Part shown: piece by piece, positions 41,827-52,708 of the stretch
How the letters are laid out: each line of letters starts with the position of its first letter
How positions within the stretch are numbered: the first letter of the stretch is position 1
Source of the DNA: Marinobacter similis
GTDB lineage: Bacteria > Pseudomonadota > Gammaproteobacteria > Pseudomonadales > Oleiphilaceae
Direction of reading: 5' to 3'
Assembly (NCBI RefSeq): GCF_000830985.1
Contig: NZ_CP007151.1
Location: forward strand, 3,534,001 to 3,598,000
DNA length: 64,000 nt
Translations under genes and position numbers: made by a program
The notes under the pieces: generated by a model
What the model saw: the letters and a program-made list of their open reading frames with translations, nothing else
The model's database searches: none
What the model was told of the DNA's origin: nothing

Positions 41827-43100
41827 ACCCGCTTCCCGGCTTCTGCCCAGACTGCTTTGACCTCGTCGGCAATAATCCGGAGCCCTTCTGCCACCCGAGC
41901 GTCGTCCTGAGAGTAGGTAACCCGGAGGCACTCGTTCCGATGCCGCCAGTCATCCTCGGGCAGGCCCGGGAAGAAATAGTGCCCGGACACCACCAGGACA
42001 CCGCGCGTCTTCAACCGCTCGTACAGCTCGAGGCTGGTGATGGGCAGGTCCGGAAACCACAACCACAGGAACATGGCGCCCTCGGGCTTATGGATGTACC
42101 AGCGGCAACTGTCCTCGCCCATGGCCTCACGGAACGCCGCCACCGCCTTTTCCATCTTAGCCTTGTAGAACGGACATACCACATCCCGGCTCAGTGACAG
42201 CAAGTCTCCGGAGCGAACCAGCGGTTCCGCCAGCATGGCGCCAAAACTGCCAGTAGCCAGGTTCATGATCGCATTCACTCCTGACAGCGCTTTGATGACC
42301 GGCTTCGCGGCAATCACGATGCCGGTTCGCGCCGCGGGCATCCCCAGCTTGGACAGGCTTAGGCAGAGAATGATCTGCTCATTCCAGGTTGGCTCGGCGT
42401 CCACAAACAGCAGGCTTGGGAATGGCGTACCGTAGGCGCCGTCAACGATCAGTGGAACGTCGTGCTCGCGAGCGAGGACTTCCAGCCGCGCCAGCTCCTC
42501 GTCGGTGATCACATTGCCGGTGGGGTTGGTGGGCCGGGACACGCAAATGGCGCCGGTCTCACCGGTCACTTCCACGGCGTCAAAATCGACCCGGTATTTG
42601 AACTCGTGGGCATCGGTGAAGGAGATGTCCGGCTGAACAGCACGAAACAGGCCCGGCTCGATGCCGGCATCGGCGTAGCCGATGTACTCCGGCGCCAGGG
42701 GCAAGAGAATGTGCTTGTGCTGACCGTTCCCGTAGTCACCGCCGAACATGTTGAACAACATGAAAAAGGCCGCCTGACTGCCGTTGGTCAGGGCTATGTT
42801 TTCAGGCTCAAGGTCCCAGCCATACTCCCGGCTGAGCAGCTCTGCCAGCGCGGCAATAAACTGCTTTTCGCCCTGGGGCGGATCGTAGACTCCAACCAAA
42901 CGACGGACGTCAGATTCGCTCTGGCTGATATTGGCCAGAATTTCCTGCACGCGCTCCTGAATTTCCGGTATGTGCCCGGGGTTACCGCCCCCCATCATGA
43001 TCATGTCGTCACCGGACGCCATAGCGTTTCCGAGATCGTCCATCAATGAGGTTATGCCGGCATCGGCGGTAAACTTGCGACCAAATGCAGAGAGCTTCAT
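41823..43100 (-). CDS. avtA: Valine-pyruvate transaminase
   Basis: PLP enzyme that makes valine/alanine by amino transfer between the branched-chain keto acid and alanine. The 425 residues match AvtA: MKLSAFGRKFTADAGITSLM start, MGGGNPGHIPEI, ALTNGSQAAFFMLFNMFGG, SRPTNPTGNV, and the PLP lysine in CLSLSKLGMPAARTG. Close fold-type I relatives exist, but these N-terminal motifs are typical of AvtA. Chosen ATG at 43100; an upstream alternative adds seven unconserved residues. It is convergent with the DUF3108 gene and appears monocistronic. Confidence 0.92.
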   Translation of the reverse strand: MKLSAFGRKFTADAGITSLMDDLGNAMASGDDMIMMGGGNPGHIPEIQERVQEILANISQSESDVRRLVGVYDPPQGEKQFIAALAELLSREYGWDLEPENIALTNGSQAAFFMLFNMFGGDYGNGQHKHILLPLAPEYIGYADAGIEPGLFRAVQPDISFTDAHEFKYRVDFDAVEVTGETGAICVSRPTNPTGNVITDEELARLEVLAREHDVPLIVDGAYGTPFPSLLFVDAEPTWNEQIILCLSLSKLGMPAARTGIVIAAKPVIKALSGVNAIMNLATGSFGAMLAEPLVRSGDLLSLSRDVVCPFYKAKMEKAVAAFREAMGEDSCRWYIHKPEGAMFLWLWFPDLPITSLELYERLKTRGVLVVSGHYFFPGLPEDDWRHRNECLRVTYSQDDARVAEGLRIIADEVKAVWAEAGKRV

Positions 43101-43157
43101 GGCGTAAAATCCGTTATGCACACCCGGTAAATTTATCGTTCTGTGGCAGCGACAGTC

Positions 43158-43182
43158 TAGCCGCTCTTTTGGCGAGCGGCTT
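43158..43182 (-). terminator. Possible terminator hairpin after yjaG
   Basis: GCCGCTC/GAGCGGC stem with a seven-base loop, between the yjaG stop and the avtA start. No T-run follows, so termination is uncertain. It could close the mrp-dcd-yjaG transcript. Confidence 0.35.
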
Positions 43183-43191
43183 GATGTGCCG

Positions 43192-43791
43192 TTATTCGGT
43201 CAGGGAAATTCCCAGATTGCTGACGCCCTCGTTGGCGGCGTCGATGCGGAGGCCTTCGGTAAACTGCTGCGTGGGTGTGCGCTGACGCTTAAGAGCCAGC
43301 ACCAGATCACGCTGAAAGGCTTTGTCTTCTTTCATCAACGGGTGCACTTCCAGCAGGCGCACCAGCCCGTCTTCATCGAGCTCATCGCCCTCGGACATCT
43401 CGATGAAGCTCATCACCGTGCCGGTGGCCATCTGGGAGGCCTCGGTGGCGCGATGCTTGGCCGGATTCAGGCGATTCAGCAGGGCCTGCTCCAGCAGCTG
43501 GCAGAAATCGAAGGCCGGGTAAACGCCATAGGCGTCGTAGGCTTCAACATCCGGAGACAGGGCTTCAAGCTTGGCCAGGAGCTGGGGAATGGCGGATTCC
43601 GCGACATCCTCTTGCAGCATGCCCCAGCCCTGATCCAGCATCTGCCGCATCTTGGCGCCGGTTTTCAGGCCAACGGCATCGGCAAACAGGGCGTAGTTGG
43701 GGAATGAGCGCTCGGCGAGCGACAGCAGGAAGGCGCATTCGCGCCATCCCTGCAGCTGGGAAACGGCTTTCAGAAACTGGTTGGCGTTCAT
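43192..43791 (-). CDS. yjaG: DUF416 family protein
   Basis: About 199 residues of unknown function, conserved in gammaproteobacteria. Helical, with [50 protein letters not shown], and [24 protein letters not shown]. The ATG at 43791 overlaps the dcd stop (ATGA), so it is translationally coupled to dcd. The link to dCTP deaminase is only positional. Confidence 0.85.
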   Translation of the reverse strand: MNANQFLKAVSQLQGWRECAFLLSLAERSFPNYALFADAVGLKTGAKMRQMLDQGWGMLQEDVAESAIPQLLAKLEALSPDVEAYDAYGVYPAFDFCQLLEQALLNRLNPAKHRATEASQMATGTVMSFIEMSEGDELDEDGLVRLLEVHPLMKEDKAFQRDLVLALKRQRTPTQQFTEGLRIDAANEGVSNLGISLTE

Positions 43792-44354
43792 GTCCTGGGC
43801 AGGGTCACGCCGGTCTGGCCCAGGTATTTGCCGCCCCGGTCTTTGTAGCTGGTTTCGCAGACTTCGTCGGATTCGAAGAACAGCATCTGCGCCACACCTT
43901 CGTTGGCGTAGATTTTCGCCGGCAGGTTGGTGGTGTTGGAGAATTCCAGGGTCACCTGGCCTTCCCACTCCGGCTCAAGCGGTGTGACATTCACGATGAT
44001 GCCGCAGCGAGCGTAGGTGGATTTGCCAAGGCAGATGGTGAGCACGCTGCGCGGGATGCGGAAGTACTCGACGGTACGCGCCAGGGCAAAGGAGTTCGGC
44101 GGAATGATGCAGACGTCACCGGTGTAGTTCACGAAGCTGTTTTCGTCGAAGTTCTTGGGGTCGACGGTGGCGGAGTGAACGTTGGTGAAGATTTTGAATT
44201 CGTTGCTGCAGCGTACGTCGTAACCGTAACTGGAGGTGCCGTAGGAGATAACACGGCCCTTTTCGGATTCACGGACCTGACCGCTTTCGAACGGTTCGAT
44301 CATGCCCTGCTGCTCGGACATTCTGCGAATCCACTTATCGGATTTGATGCTCAT
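43788..44354 (-). CDS. dcd: dCTP deaminase
   Basis: Deaminates dCTP to dUTP, the main route to dTTP. The 188 residues carry [39 protein letters not shown], the catalytic Glu in [20 protein letters not shown], and a C-terminal [14 protein letters not shown] lid. The ATG at 44354 starts [13 protein letters not shown] twin-hairpin repeat element lies 100 bp upstream, between mrp and dcd. It is followed by yjaG with a four-base overlap. Confidence 0.96.
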   Translation of the reverse strand: MSIKSDKWIRRMSEQQGMIEPFESGQVRESEKGRVISYGTSSYGYDVRCSNEFKIFTNVHSATVDPKNFDENSFVNYTGDVCIIPPNSFALARTVEYFRIPRSVLTICLGKSTYARCGIIVNVTPLEPEWEGQVTLEFSNTTNLPAKIYANEGVAQMLFFESDEVCETSYKDRGGKYLGQTGVTLPRT

Positions 44355-44453
44355 GGGTGACGTCTCGTTATCACTGGAAAAATTGGGGCGTAGTTTACCC
44401 GTTAGCGGGTGTTGTGTCGAAGCCTCTGGGATCGGCGCTGGGGGCTGCGGGCA

Positions 44454-44547
44454 CAGGATGAACCGCCCAAAAACCGCGACGAGCACATCCATGTGTGCTT
44501 CTCTCCGGCCGTCCTTGGCCTACGAGATTTTTGGGCGGTTCATCCTG
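44454..44547 (-). repeat. Twin-hairpin repeat, copy 3
   Basis: A perfect 20-bp inverted repeat (44454-44473 with 44528-44547, arm CAGGATGAACCGCCCAAAAA) encloses two hairpins on the minus strand. Hairpin A is GGCC-AAGGAC-GGCC (44520-44507), and hairpin B is AGCACA-CATGGA-TGTGCT (44499-44482). Both loops contain ANGGA; the GGA triplets start 24 nt apart as in the other copies. It lies between the mrp stop and the dcd start and is in sense orientation with both. The outer arm differs in sequence from copies 1 and 2. Confidence 0.75.
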
Positions 44548-44592
44548 CGTCCGCGATCAGACCTGGAAACGTTGGCCCGCGGACGTCTCGAA

Positions 44593-45693
44593 TCAGTGTT
44601 CGGTAACGGACACGCTTGAGATCGAACCGGTCAGGTTGCGCTCGCGAGTGGAGAGCTCGGCACCAACCCGGCGGGCAATGTCCCGGTAGCGGCGTGCTAC
44701 TTCAGAATCCGGCTCGGCCACCACCGAAGGCTCGCCGCCGTCGGTCTGTTCGCGGATAGTCATGTGCAGTGGCAGTTGGCCTAACAGAGTGGTGTCGTAC
44801 TCGTCGGCGATGCGCTCGCCGCCGCCGTGGCCGAACAAAGGCTCTTCATGGCCGCAGTTGCTGCAGATGTGCACGCTCATGTTCTCGACCACACCCAATA
44901 CCGGAATTTCGACTTTACGGAACATTTCGATGCCCTTCTTGCCGTCGAGCAGCGCGATGTCCTGGGGCGTGGTGACGATTACCGCGCCGGTGACCGGGAC
45001 TTTCTGGGCCAGGGTGAGCTGGATGTCGCCGGTGCCTGGCGGCATGTCGACAATCAGGTAGTCGAGTTCGTTCCACAGGGTCTGCTGCAGCAGTTGCATG
45101 ACCGCGCCGCTGACCATCGGGCCACGCCAGACCATGGGGGTTTTGTCGGTGACCACGAAGGCCATGGAGTTGGCCTGGAGGCCGTGGGCTTCCATGGGCA
45201 CGAAGTATTTGTTTTCGCGGGTGTCCGGGCGCTTGCCTTCGGGCACGCCCAGCATCATGCCAATGCTCGGGCCGTAGATGTCGGCATCCAGGATGCCGAC
45301 GCGGGCGCCTTCGGCCTGCAGGGCCAGGGCCAGGTTGACGGCGGTGGTGGATTTGCCAACGCCGCCCTTGCCGGAGGCAACGGCAATAATGTTTTTCACA
45401 CCCGGCACCGATGGCAGTTCTTTCTGAACTTTGTAGGAGTGGATCTTCTGGCCTACGTGAACCTCGGCGCTCTCGACGCCATCCACGTTTTCCAGAGCTA
45501 CCGACACCAGCTGTTTCAACGCTCCAGCAATGCCTTTGGACGGGTACGGCAACTCGACCATCAGGGTGACCTTGCCGGCCTCATCGGTGTTCAGGGCCTT
45601 TACGGCATCCAGTTCGTACAGGTCCTTCTGAAGATACGGATCGCGGTATTCGCGAATCGCCGTTTGTAGGGCCTGCTCTGAAATCTGTGTCAT
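44593..45693 (-). CDS. apbC: Mrp/ApbC iron-sulfur cluster carrier ATPase
   Basis: P-loop NTPase that binds and transfers [4Fe-4S] clusters. The 366 residues have an N-terminal MIP18/DUF59-like domain (about 1-90), deviant Walker A VASGKGGVGKSTTAVNLALAL, DADIYGPSIGMMLG, DMPPGTGDIQLTLAQ and the cluster-binding CSNCGHEEPLFG (CxxC). CGGAGAACCC gives a ribosome site for the ATG at 45693. It is divergent from metG, the same pairing as in E. coli, and upstream of dcd on its own strand. Confidence 0.95.
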   Translation of the reverse strand: MTQISEQALQTAIREYRDPYLQKDLYELDAVKALNTDEAGKVTLMVELPYPSKGIAGALKQLVSVALENVDGVESAEVHVGQKIHSYKVQKELPSVPGVKNIIAVASGKGGVGKSTTAVNLALALQAEGARVGILDADIYGPSIGMMLGVPEGKRPDTRENKYFVPMEAHGLQANSMAFVVTDKTPMVWRGPMVSGAVMQLLQQTLWNELDYLIVDMPPGTGDIQLTLAQKVPVTGAVIVTTPQDIALLDGKKGIEMFRKVEIPVLGVVENMSVHICSNCGHEEPLFGHGGGERIADEYDTTLLGQLPLHMTIREQTDGGEPSVVAEPDSEVARRYRDIARRVGAELSTRERNLTGSISSVSVTEH

Positions 45694-45833
45694 CGGGTTC
45701 TCCGGAATAAGCTCATGCTTCATTTTAAGCACGGAATCAGGGGATTCGGGTGAAAAATATCTGCTCGGAAGGTATCATCTGTGCCCGTTTCTGACCACAC
45801 AACCCCTACTCTGAAGAAAGGTTCGGACACACC

Positions 45834-47871
45834 ATGACGCAAGCGAGTCCAAAGCAACAGCGCGATATTCTGGTCACCAGCGCCCTGCCCTACGCCAATG
45901 GCCCCATTCATCTGGGCCACCTGCTGGAATACATTCAGACCGACATCTGGGTGCGCTACCAGAATATGCGGGGCCAGAATTGCTACTACGTTTGCGCCGA
46001 TGATGCCCACGGCACTGCTATTATGCTCCGCGCCGAGCGCGAAGGCATCACCTCTGAGGAGCTGATTGACCGCATCCGCGATGAGCACCAGCAGGATTTT
46101 GCCGGGTTCCATATCCGCTTCGACAATTACTACACCACCCACTCGGAGGAGAACCGTCAGTTCTCCGAGTACATCTACCGTCAGTTGCAGGAAAACGGGC
46201 ACATTGCCACCCGCAAGATTACCCAGTCCTTCGACCCGGAAAAGAACATGTTCCTGGCCGACCGCTTCATCAAGGCACATGCCCGAAGTGCAAGACCGAG
46301 GACCAGTACGGCGATAACTGTGAGGCTTGTGGTGCCACCTACACCCCGGCGGAGCTGATCAACCCGCGCTCAGCCGTGTCCGGTGCCACACCGATTGAGA
46401 AAGAGTCCGAGCACTACTTCTTCAAACTGCCCGACTTCGCCGATTTCCTGGCTAACTGGACCCGCAGTGGCACGCTTCAGCCCCAGGTTGCCAACAAACT
46501 GGCCGAATGGCTGGACGCCGGTCTGCAGGAGTGGGACATCAGCGTGATGCGCCCTACTTCGGTTTTGAGATTCCAGACGCACCGGGCAAGTACTTCTATG
46601 TCTGGCTGGACGCGCCTATTGGCTACCTGGCCAGTTTTAAGAACCTGTGTAACCGCGAGAACATCGATTTCGAGCACTTCTGGAAGGCCGATTCCACCGC
46701 CGAGGTGTATCACTTCATCGGCAAGGACATCATCAACTTCCACGCGCTGTTCTGGCCCTCCATGCTGCACGACGCTGGCTTCCGGACGCCAACCGCGGTC
46801 TGGGCCCATGGCTTCGTAACCGTGAACGGCAAGAAGATGTCCAAGTCCCGCGGCACCTTCATCATGGCCCGCACCTACCTGGATCATCTGAATCCTGAGT
46901 ACCTGCGCTACTACTTCGCTGCCAAGCTCACCGGTGGCGTAGATGACATGGACTTGAACCTTGAAGATTTCGCGGCCCGGGTGAACTCGGACCTGGTCGG
47001 CAAGGTGGTCAACATTGCCAGCCGCAGCGCCGGCTTCATCACCAAGCGCTTCGACGGCCAGCTGGGCCAGGTCACCGAACACGACAAGATCCGCGAGTTC
47101 GTGGAGGCCGGCAAGGAAATCGAGGAATTCTTCGAGGCCCGTGAATTTGGCCGTGCCATGCGTCGGATCATGGAACTGGCGGATATCGCCAACCAGTACG
47201 TCAACGACGAGCAGCCCTGGGTGATTGCCAAGCAGGAAGGCCAGGACGAGAACCTGCAGGCCATCTGCACCAACGCCATCAACATGTTCCACCTGCTGAT
47301 GACCTACCTGGCGCCGGTGCTGCCGGAAACCGCCAAGGCGTCCGAAGCCTTCCTGAATGCCAAACTCGACTGGAATGGCCGGGAGCAGCGCCTGGAGAAT
47401 CACGGCATCAACAAGTTCAAGCCGCTGATGAACCGGGTGGACATGGCACAGATTGAGAAAATGCTCGACGCGTCCAAGGAAGAGCTGCCGGCTGCAACCG
47501 GGAAACCGGCGCCAGAGCCCAAAGCAGATCTTGAGCCCGTGGCGGACGAGATTGAATTTGGCGATTTCGCGAAAGTGGACCTTCGGGTCGCTAAGATTGT
47601 CAAAGCAGAACACGTTGAAGGTGCCGACAAGCTGCTGCGCCTGACCCTGGACATTGGCGAAGGTGAGCGCAATGTGTTTGCGGGCATCAAGTCGGCCTAC
47701 AAACCCGAGGATCTGGAAGGACGGCTAACCGCGATGGTCGCCAACCTGAAGCCACGGAAGATGAAGTTTGGCCTGTCCGAAGGCATGGTACTGGCCGCAG
47801 GGCCAGGTGGTGAGGACATCTTCATCCTCTCGCCTGATTCCGGTGCCACGCCCGGCATGCGGATTATGTAA
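45834..47871 (+). CDS. metG: Methionyl-tRNA synthetase, two frame breaks
   Basis: Charges initiator and elongator tRNA-Met. Restored length is 679 residues. HIGH appears as HLGH (26-29), the zinc knuckle CPKC and CEAC after about 145, KMSKS near residue 335 ([10 protein letters not shown]), and a C-terminal tRNA-binding EMAPII-like domain ([25 protein letters not shown]). Breaks lie near 46275 (CAAGGCACATGC, expected AAGGGC), which falls in the zinc knuckle, and near 46543 (CAGCGTGATGCG, expected AGCCGT). Each is a single missing base. The gene precedes rsxA by 37 bp. Confidence 0.95.
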
Positions 47872-47908
47872 GTGCTGAGCACGCACTGATAACGGCGGAG
47901 ACGCTCTG

Positions 47909-48490
47909 ATGACAGAGTATTTGCTGATTCTGGTCAGCACCATTTTGGTCAACAACTTCGTGCTGGTGCAGTTTCTCGGTCTGTGCCCCTTCATGGGGGT
48001 TTCGGGCAAGCTGGAAACCGCCATGGGCATGTCGCTGGCGACCACCTTTGTGCTGACCTTGTCATCGGTGTGCAGTTACCTCGCCTACACCTACCTGCTG
48101 GCACCGCTGGACCTGGCGTTCCTGAAAACCATCACCTTCATTCTGGTGATCGCGGTGGTGGTGCAGTTCACTGAAATGGTGGTGCGCAAGACCAGCCCGC
48201 TACTGTACCGGGTGCTGGGTATTTTCCTGCCGTTGATCACCACGAATTGCGCGGTACTCGGTGTGGCACTGCTGAACCTCAACAAAAACAACAATTTTGT
48301 TGAGTCCGTCCTGTATGGCTTCGGCGCTGCCGCCGGCTTCTCCCTGGTACTGGTGCTGTTCGCGGCCATGCGTGAGCGCATTGCGGTGTCTGATGTACCG
48401 GTGGCGTTCCGGGGTGCTGCCATTGGTATGGTAACCGCAGGCTTGATGTCACTGGCGTTCCTGGGCTTTACCGGCCTGGTCAGCGTGTAA
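47909..48490 (+). CDS. rsxA: Electron transport complex subunit RsxA/RnfA
   Basis: First gene of the Rnf/Rsx complex, a membrane NADH/ferredoxin:quinone-type electron carrier coupled to Na+ or H+ movement; in E. coli it keeps SoxR reduced. The 193 residues form six membrane helices with the paired motifs [18 protein letters not shown] and [15 protein letters not shown]; the first and second halves are inverted repeats, and their cysteines may bind a membrane [2Fe-2S] cluster (family knowledge). Followed by rsxB after 14 bp. Confidence 0.95.
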   Translation: MTEYLLILVSTILVNNFVLVQFLGLCPFMGVSGKLETAMGMSLATTFVLTLSSVCSYLAYTYLLAPLDLAFLKTITFILVIAVVVQFTEMVVRKTSPLLYRVLGIFLPLITTNCAVLGVALLNLNKNNNFVESVLYGFGAAAGFSLVLVLFAAMRERIAVSDVPVAFRGAAIGMVTAGLMSLAFLGFTGLVSV

Positions 48491-48504
48491 CGGAGACGGG
48501 TTGT

Positions 48505-49082
48505 ATGTGGACGGGCATTATCATTGCGGTTCTGGTTCTGCTGGCTCTGGCCATGGTCTTTGGCGGCCTGCTTGGCTTTGCCTCGGAGCGATTCCGGGTT
48601 GAGGGTAATCCCCTGGTGGAGCAGATTGATTCGCTACTGCCACAAACCCAATGCGGCCAGTGCGGCTTTCCCGGCTGCCGTCCGTACGCCGAATCCATTG
48701 CCGATGGCGATGCCATCAACAAGTGTCCTCCCGGCGGCGAATCTACATCAAGGCCCTGGCCGACCTGCTCGATGTCGAGCCCCAGCCCCTGGATGCCGAA
48801 CACGGTGTCGAACAGGCCAAGCGTGTGGCGGTGATTCGGGAAGACGAATGCATCGGCTGCACCAAATGCATTCAGGCCTGCCCCGTTGATGCCATCCTCG
48901 GTGCCGCCAAGCATATGCACACGGTTATCGAGAGCGAGTGCACCGGCTGCGACCTCTGCGTCGACCCTTGCCCAGTCGACTGTATTGATATGATCACCAT
49001 TGAACCCGATATCCGCACCTGGACCTGGACACCGCCCGCCAGTGGCGTGATTGCCACCGATCGCCAGGGAGCCAGTGCCTGA
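48505..49082 (+). CDS. rsxB: Electron transport complex subunit RsxB/RnfB, one frame break
   Basis: Ferredoxin-like subunit of about 192 residues. An N-terminal membrane helix ([20 protein letters not shown]) is followed by a four-cysteine domain, [19 protein letters not shown] and NKCPPGGE, then two 4Fe-4S motifs, [16 protein letters not shown] and [18 protein letters not shown]. The frame breaks near 48747 (GAATCTACATCAAGG, expected TACAATCAAG), between GGEST and [20 protein letters not shown]. The stop overlaps the rsxC start (TGATG). Confidence 0.93.
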
Positions 49083-50928
49083 TGACGCAACTGTGGGATT
49101 TTAGCGGCGGCATCCATCCGGCCGAGAACAAGCACCAGTCCACTGCCCGGCCAATCCGGCAGCCGCGCTGCCGGAGCATCTGATACTGCCCCTGCAGCAG
49201 CACATTGGTGAGCCTGCTACCACATTGGTCAAGGTTGGCGACCGGGTGCTGAAAGGCGAGAAGATTGCCGACGTCACCAATGGCCTGGGGGTGCCGGTAC
49301 ATGCACCCACCTCCGGATTCATCGAGAGCATTGCCCAACTGCCGGTGCCACACCCCTCCGGCATGACCGATTGGTGCATTACCCTGCGCCCCGACGGCGA
49401 AAACCAGTGGGTTGAGCTGCAACCGGTTGCCGACTACCGCAGCCTGGAACGTAATCAGGTTCTGGATATGATTCGAGACGCTGGCATCGCAGGGCTTGGC
49501 GGCGCCGGCTTCCCCACCGACATCAAACTGCGCCCGCCCCGGGATCGCAAGGTGGCAACGCTCATTTTAAACGGTGCCGAGTGCGAGCCTATATCACCGC
49601 TGATGACATGACCATGCGCGAACGGGCTGAGGAAGTCCTGGCTGGATTCAAGGTGATGGCGTGGCTGCTGCGGCCTGAACGCTGCGTGATTGGCATTGAA
49701 GACAACAAGCCTGAGGCCATTGCCGCCCTCAGGGCCGCCACAGAAGGCACCCAGATAGAACTGGCGGTCATTCCGACCAAGTACCCTTCCGGTGGCGAAA
49801 AACAGCTGATACAGATCCTCACTGGCATGGAAGTGCCCAGCGGCGGCATTCCCGCGGATATCGGGGTGATGTGCCAGAACATCGGCACAGCGGTGGCGAT
49901 TTCCCAGCTGATATTTGAAGGCAAGCCGCTGATCTCACGCACCACCACCATCACCGGTGAAGCTGTGCGCGAGCCCGGTAATTTCGAGGCTCTTATCGGC
50001 ACGCCGGTCCAGCACCTGTTGGAGCAAGCCGGTCTGCAGCCGGATCAGGTTAACCGGCTGGTGATGGGCGGCCCGATGATGGGTTACACCCTGACCACCA
50101 CCGCCGTACCCATTGTAAAAACCAGCAATTGTGTCATCGCCGCCACCGCCAGCGAGCTGCCGGCACCACCACCGGAGCAGGCGTGCATTCGCTGCGGTAT
50201 GTGTGCCGAGGCCTGCCCCATGGAACTGCTGCCGCAGCAACTGTTCTGGTACTCCAAGGCCACCGAGTTTGAAAAGGCTGAACACCTCAATCTGTTCGAC
50301 TGCATCGAGTGCGGTGCCTGCTCCTACGTCTGCCCCAGCTCGATTCCGCTGGTCCAGTACTACCGCTACGCCAAAGGTGAAATCCGGGTGCAGCGGGCGG
50401 AACAGCTGAAGGCCGACCGTGCCCGAGAGCGTTTCGAAGCGCGCCAGGAACGCCTGGAACGGGAGCAGCAGGAGAAAGAACATCGGCGCAAAGAACGCGC
50501 CAAGCTGCAGCCGAAGCCCAGGCGAAGAAGAAGGCGGAAGCCGAGAAAGCCGCTGCCGAGGGCGAGGCCGTAGACGAGCGATCCGCCAAGGCGGCGTTGG
50601 TGCAGCAGGCCCTCGCTCGCAAAAAGCCAAGGCCGCGGCTGCCGCGACCGCCAAGGAACCTGCCGCTGCCCCCCCTACTACGCCAAAGGAGCCGGCGGTG
50701 GAGAAACCCGATCTTGAGGCACTGGAAAAGCAGCTGACCCAGGCTCAGGCAAAACTTGAAACCATGCAGGGCATGCTGGAAGACGCCAAAGCCCAGCAGG
50801 CCGACAACGTGGACAAACTCGAACGGGCCGTTGCCAAGAATCATGACCGGGTAGACCGCGCGCAAAAAGCGCTGACCGAAGCCCGCGAGCAGCTGGCCCG
50901 GAACACCGAAACCCAAACACCCGACTAA
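49082..50928 (+). CDS. rsxC: Electron transport complex subunit RsxC/RnfC, four frame breaks
   Basis: NADH-oxidising, FMN- and Fe-S-containing subunit. Restored length is about 616 residues. The barrel-sandwich start LWDFSGGIHPAENK, the flavoprotein-51 domain with GIAGLGGAGFPTDIKL and LNGAECEPYITADD, MGGPMMGYT, and two 4Fe-4S motifs CIRCGMCAEACPMELLP and CIECGACSYVCPS are present. A Lys/Ala/Glu-rich tail (about residue 450 on) is typical. Breaks near 49160, 49588 (GCGAGCCTATATC, expected GAGCCC), 50516 and 50626 (both AAGCC, expected AAGGCC). The number is high because the tail is full of such runs. All parts lie in order on one strand. Confidence 0.92.
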
Positions 50929-50949
50929 CCGATCTCAGGCTCACTATTC

Positions 50950-52002
50950 ATGGCATTTGCGCAACAGTCCTCACCCCATGCCCGCCGCGCCCGGTCGACC
51001 TCACAGGTCATGCTCTGGGTAATTCTGGCGGCATTGCCTGGCCTGCTCGCACAGACGCTATTCTTTGGCTGGGGCAACCTGATCAATGTGGTGTGGTGCA
51101 TTACCGTCGCTCTGGCCAGTGAAGCGGCCATCCTGAAGCTCCGGAACAAGCCCATAGCGTTCTTCCTGAAAGACAACACCGCTGCGGTGACCGGCCTGTT
51201 GCTGGGGCTCTCGCTGCCCCAGTTTGCGCCCTGGTGGGTGTCTGGCATTGCCGTTATATCGGCCATCGTGATTGCCAAACAGCTTTATGGCGGCCTGGGC
51301 TCCAATCCGTTTAATCCGGCGATGGTGGGCTATGCGCTGGTACTGATTTCATTTCCGGTCGCCATGACCACCAACTGGGCCGATCCCGCTCTGCTCTGGC
51401 AAGGCGCCCCAAGCTTCACCGACACCCTGCAAGCCATTGCATCGGCCCAACAGACCGTTGTTGATGGCTGGACCATGGCAACCCCGCTGGATGAATACAA
51501 ACACAAGATCGGTAGCCTCACCGCCGCTGAGGTGACCAGCCACCCCAGTTTCGGTGACGGCGTTGCCCGGGGCTGGGAATGGGTAAATGCGGCCTTCCTG
51601 GTCGGCGGCCTAATGCTGATTGGCCTGCGGATCATTACCTGGCACATCCCCGTCAGCTTTCTTGCCGGGCTCGGGATTATGAGCCTGGCGTTCGGCAGCA
51701 ACGCCGACCAGTACGCCCCGCTGTCGCTGCATCTACTGGCCGGTGGCACCATGCTGGGTGCCTTCTTCATCGCCACCGATCCGGTTTCGGCCGCCACCAG
51801 CCACCAGGGTAAGCTGATCTACGGTGCTGGTATTGGTGTTCTGATCTACCTCATCCGCACCTGGGGCAGCTATCCGGATGCCGTGGCCTTCAGCGTGCTG
51901 CTGATGAATTTTGCCGTGCCGTTCATCGATCACTACACGCCGCCACGCACCTATGGCCATCACAAGGCCAGGCGCGGTGTGCCCGGCAGGACTCAGGGGT
52001 AA
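50950..52002 (+). CDS. rsxD: Electron transport complex subunit RsxD/RnfD
   Basis: Membrane subunit of 350 residues, homologous to NqrB, with about nine helices. It carries a covalently bound FMN at a threonine in the motif [11 protein letters not shown], here Thr178. Other conserved stretches are [25 protein letters not shown] and [17 protein letters not shown]. It is uninterrupted. Starts 21 bp after rsxC. Confidence 0.95.
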   Translation: MAFAQQSSPHARRARSTSQVMLWVILAALPGLLAQTLFFGWGNLINVVWCITVALASEAAILKLRNKPIAFFLKDNTAAVTGLLLGLSLPQFAPWWVSGIAVISAIVIAKQLYGGLGSNPFNPAMVGYALVLISFPVAMTTNWADPALLWQGAPSFTDTLQAIASAQQTVVDGWTMATPLDEYKHKIGSLTAAEVTSHPSFGDGVARGWEWVNAAFLVGGLMLIGLRIITWHIPVSFLAGLGIMSLAFGSNADQYAPLSLHLLAGGTMLGAFFIATDPVSAATSHQGKLIYGAGIGVLIYLIRTWGSYPDAVAFSVLLMNFAVPFIDHYTPPRTYGHHKARRGVPGRTQG

Positions 52003-52005
52003 CTC

Positions 52006-52707
52006 ATGGCTTCACTGGCAAGTTCCGTACGCCGCAGTGCCATAGGTCTTGGGCTGTTTGCGGTGATTACCGGTGGCACCATCGCGGTGACTCAGGCGCT
52101 TACTTCCGAGCGGATTCAGGAGCAAGCGGCAAAAGCCGAAGCCAAGGCGCTGTTCGAGATCATTCCCGAGAGTGCCCACAACAACGAACTGTTAAAAGAT
52201 ACCATCGCTCTTCCGTCCAGCGACATCCTCGCCACCGACGGCGAGATGACGGCCTGGGTAGCGCGCGAAAACGGCGAACCGGTGGGACTGATCCTGCCCA
52301 TTGTGGCGCCGGACGGCTATTCCGGGAATATCCGGTTACTGGTGGGCATCGACCTGCAGGGAACTGTACTGGGTGTCCGCGTTACCAGCCACAAGGAAAC
52401 CCCGGGCCTGGGCGACCGGATTGAGTTGAAAAAATCAGACTGGATTACCAGCTTTGATGGCCGCGCCCTGGGCGAGCCGCCGCTTCGGGACTGGACCGTC
52501 AAGAAGAACGGCGGCATGTTTGACCAGTTCACCGGCGCCACCATCACGCCACGAGCCGTGGTTAATGCGGTGAAAGAGGCCCTGGTTTATTTCCGCCTGA
52601 ATCAGGAGGTGATCCGGTCGCAGGCCAACCAGTCACCCTCCCCCAGAGACAAAGCCCTGACACCGGAAGCCATCGCCGGACAAGCCACCACAGCGGAGCA
52701 TTCCTGA
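52006..52707 (+). CDS. rsxG: Electron transport complex subunit RsxG/RnfG
   Basis: Periplasmic-facing flavoprotein subunit, 233 residues. One N-terminal membrane helix ([20 protein letters not shown]) precedes the FMN-binding domain; the flavin-accepting threonine is in [15 protein letters not shown], here Thr179 (flavinylated S/T-G-A-T motif, attached by ApbE in other species; apbE is not in this window). Also conserved is [15 protein letters not shown]. It lies 3 bp after rsxD and 1 bp before rsxE. Confidence 0.95.
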   Translation: MASLASSVRRSAIGLGLFAVITGGTIAVTQALTSERIQEQAAKAEAKALFEIIPESAHNNELLKDTIALPSSDILATDGEMTAWVARENGEPVGLILPIVAPDGYSGNIRLLVGIDLQGTVLGVRVTSHKETPGLGDRIELKKSDWITSFDGRALGEPPLRDWTVKKNGGMFDQFTGATITPRAVVNAVKEALVYFRLNQEVIRSQANQSPSPRDKALTPEAIAGQATTAEHS

Positions 52708-52708
52708 C

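Noticed and set aside
45834..47871. metG as a pseudogene because of two stops in frame
   Set aside because: Methionyl-tRNA synthetase is essential, all motifs are intact in the three frames, and each break is repaired by one base in a G or C run.
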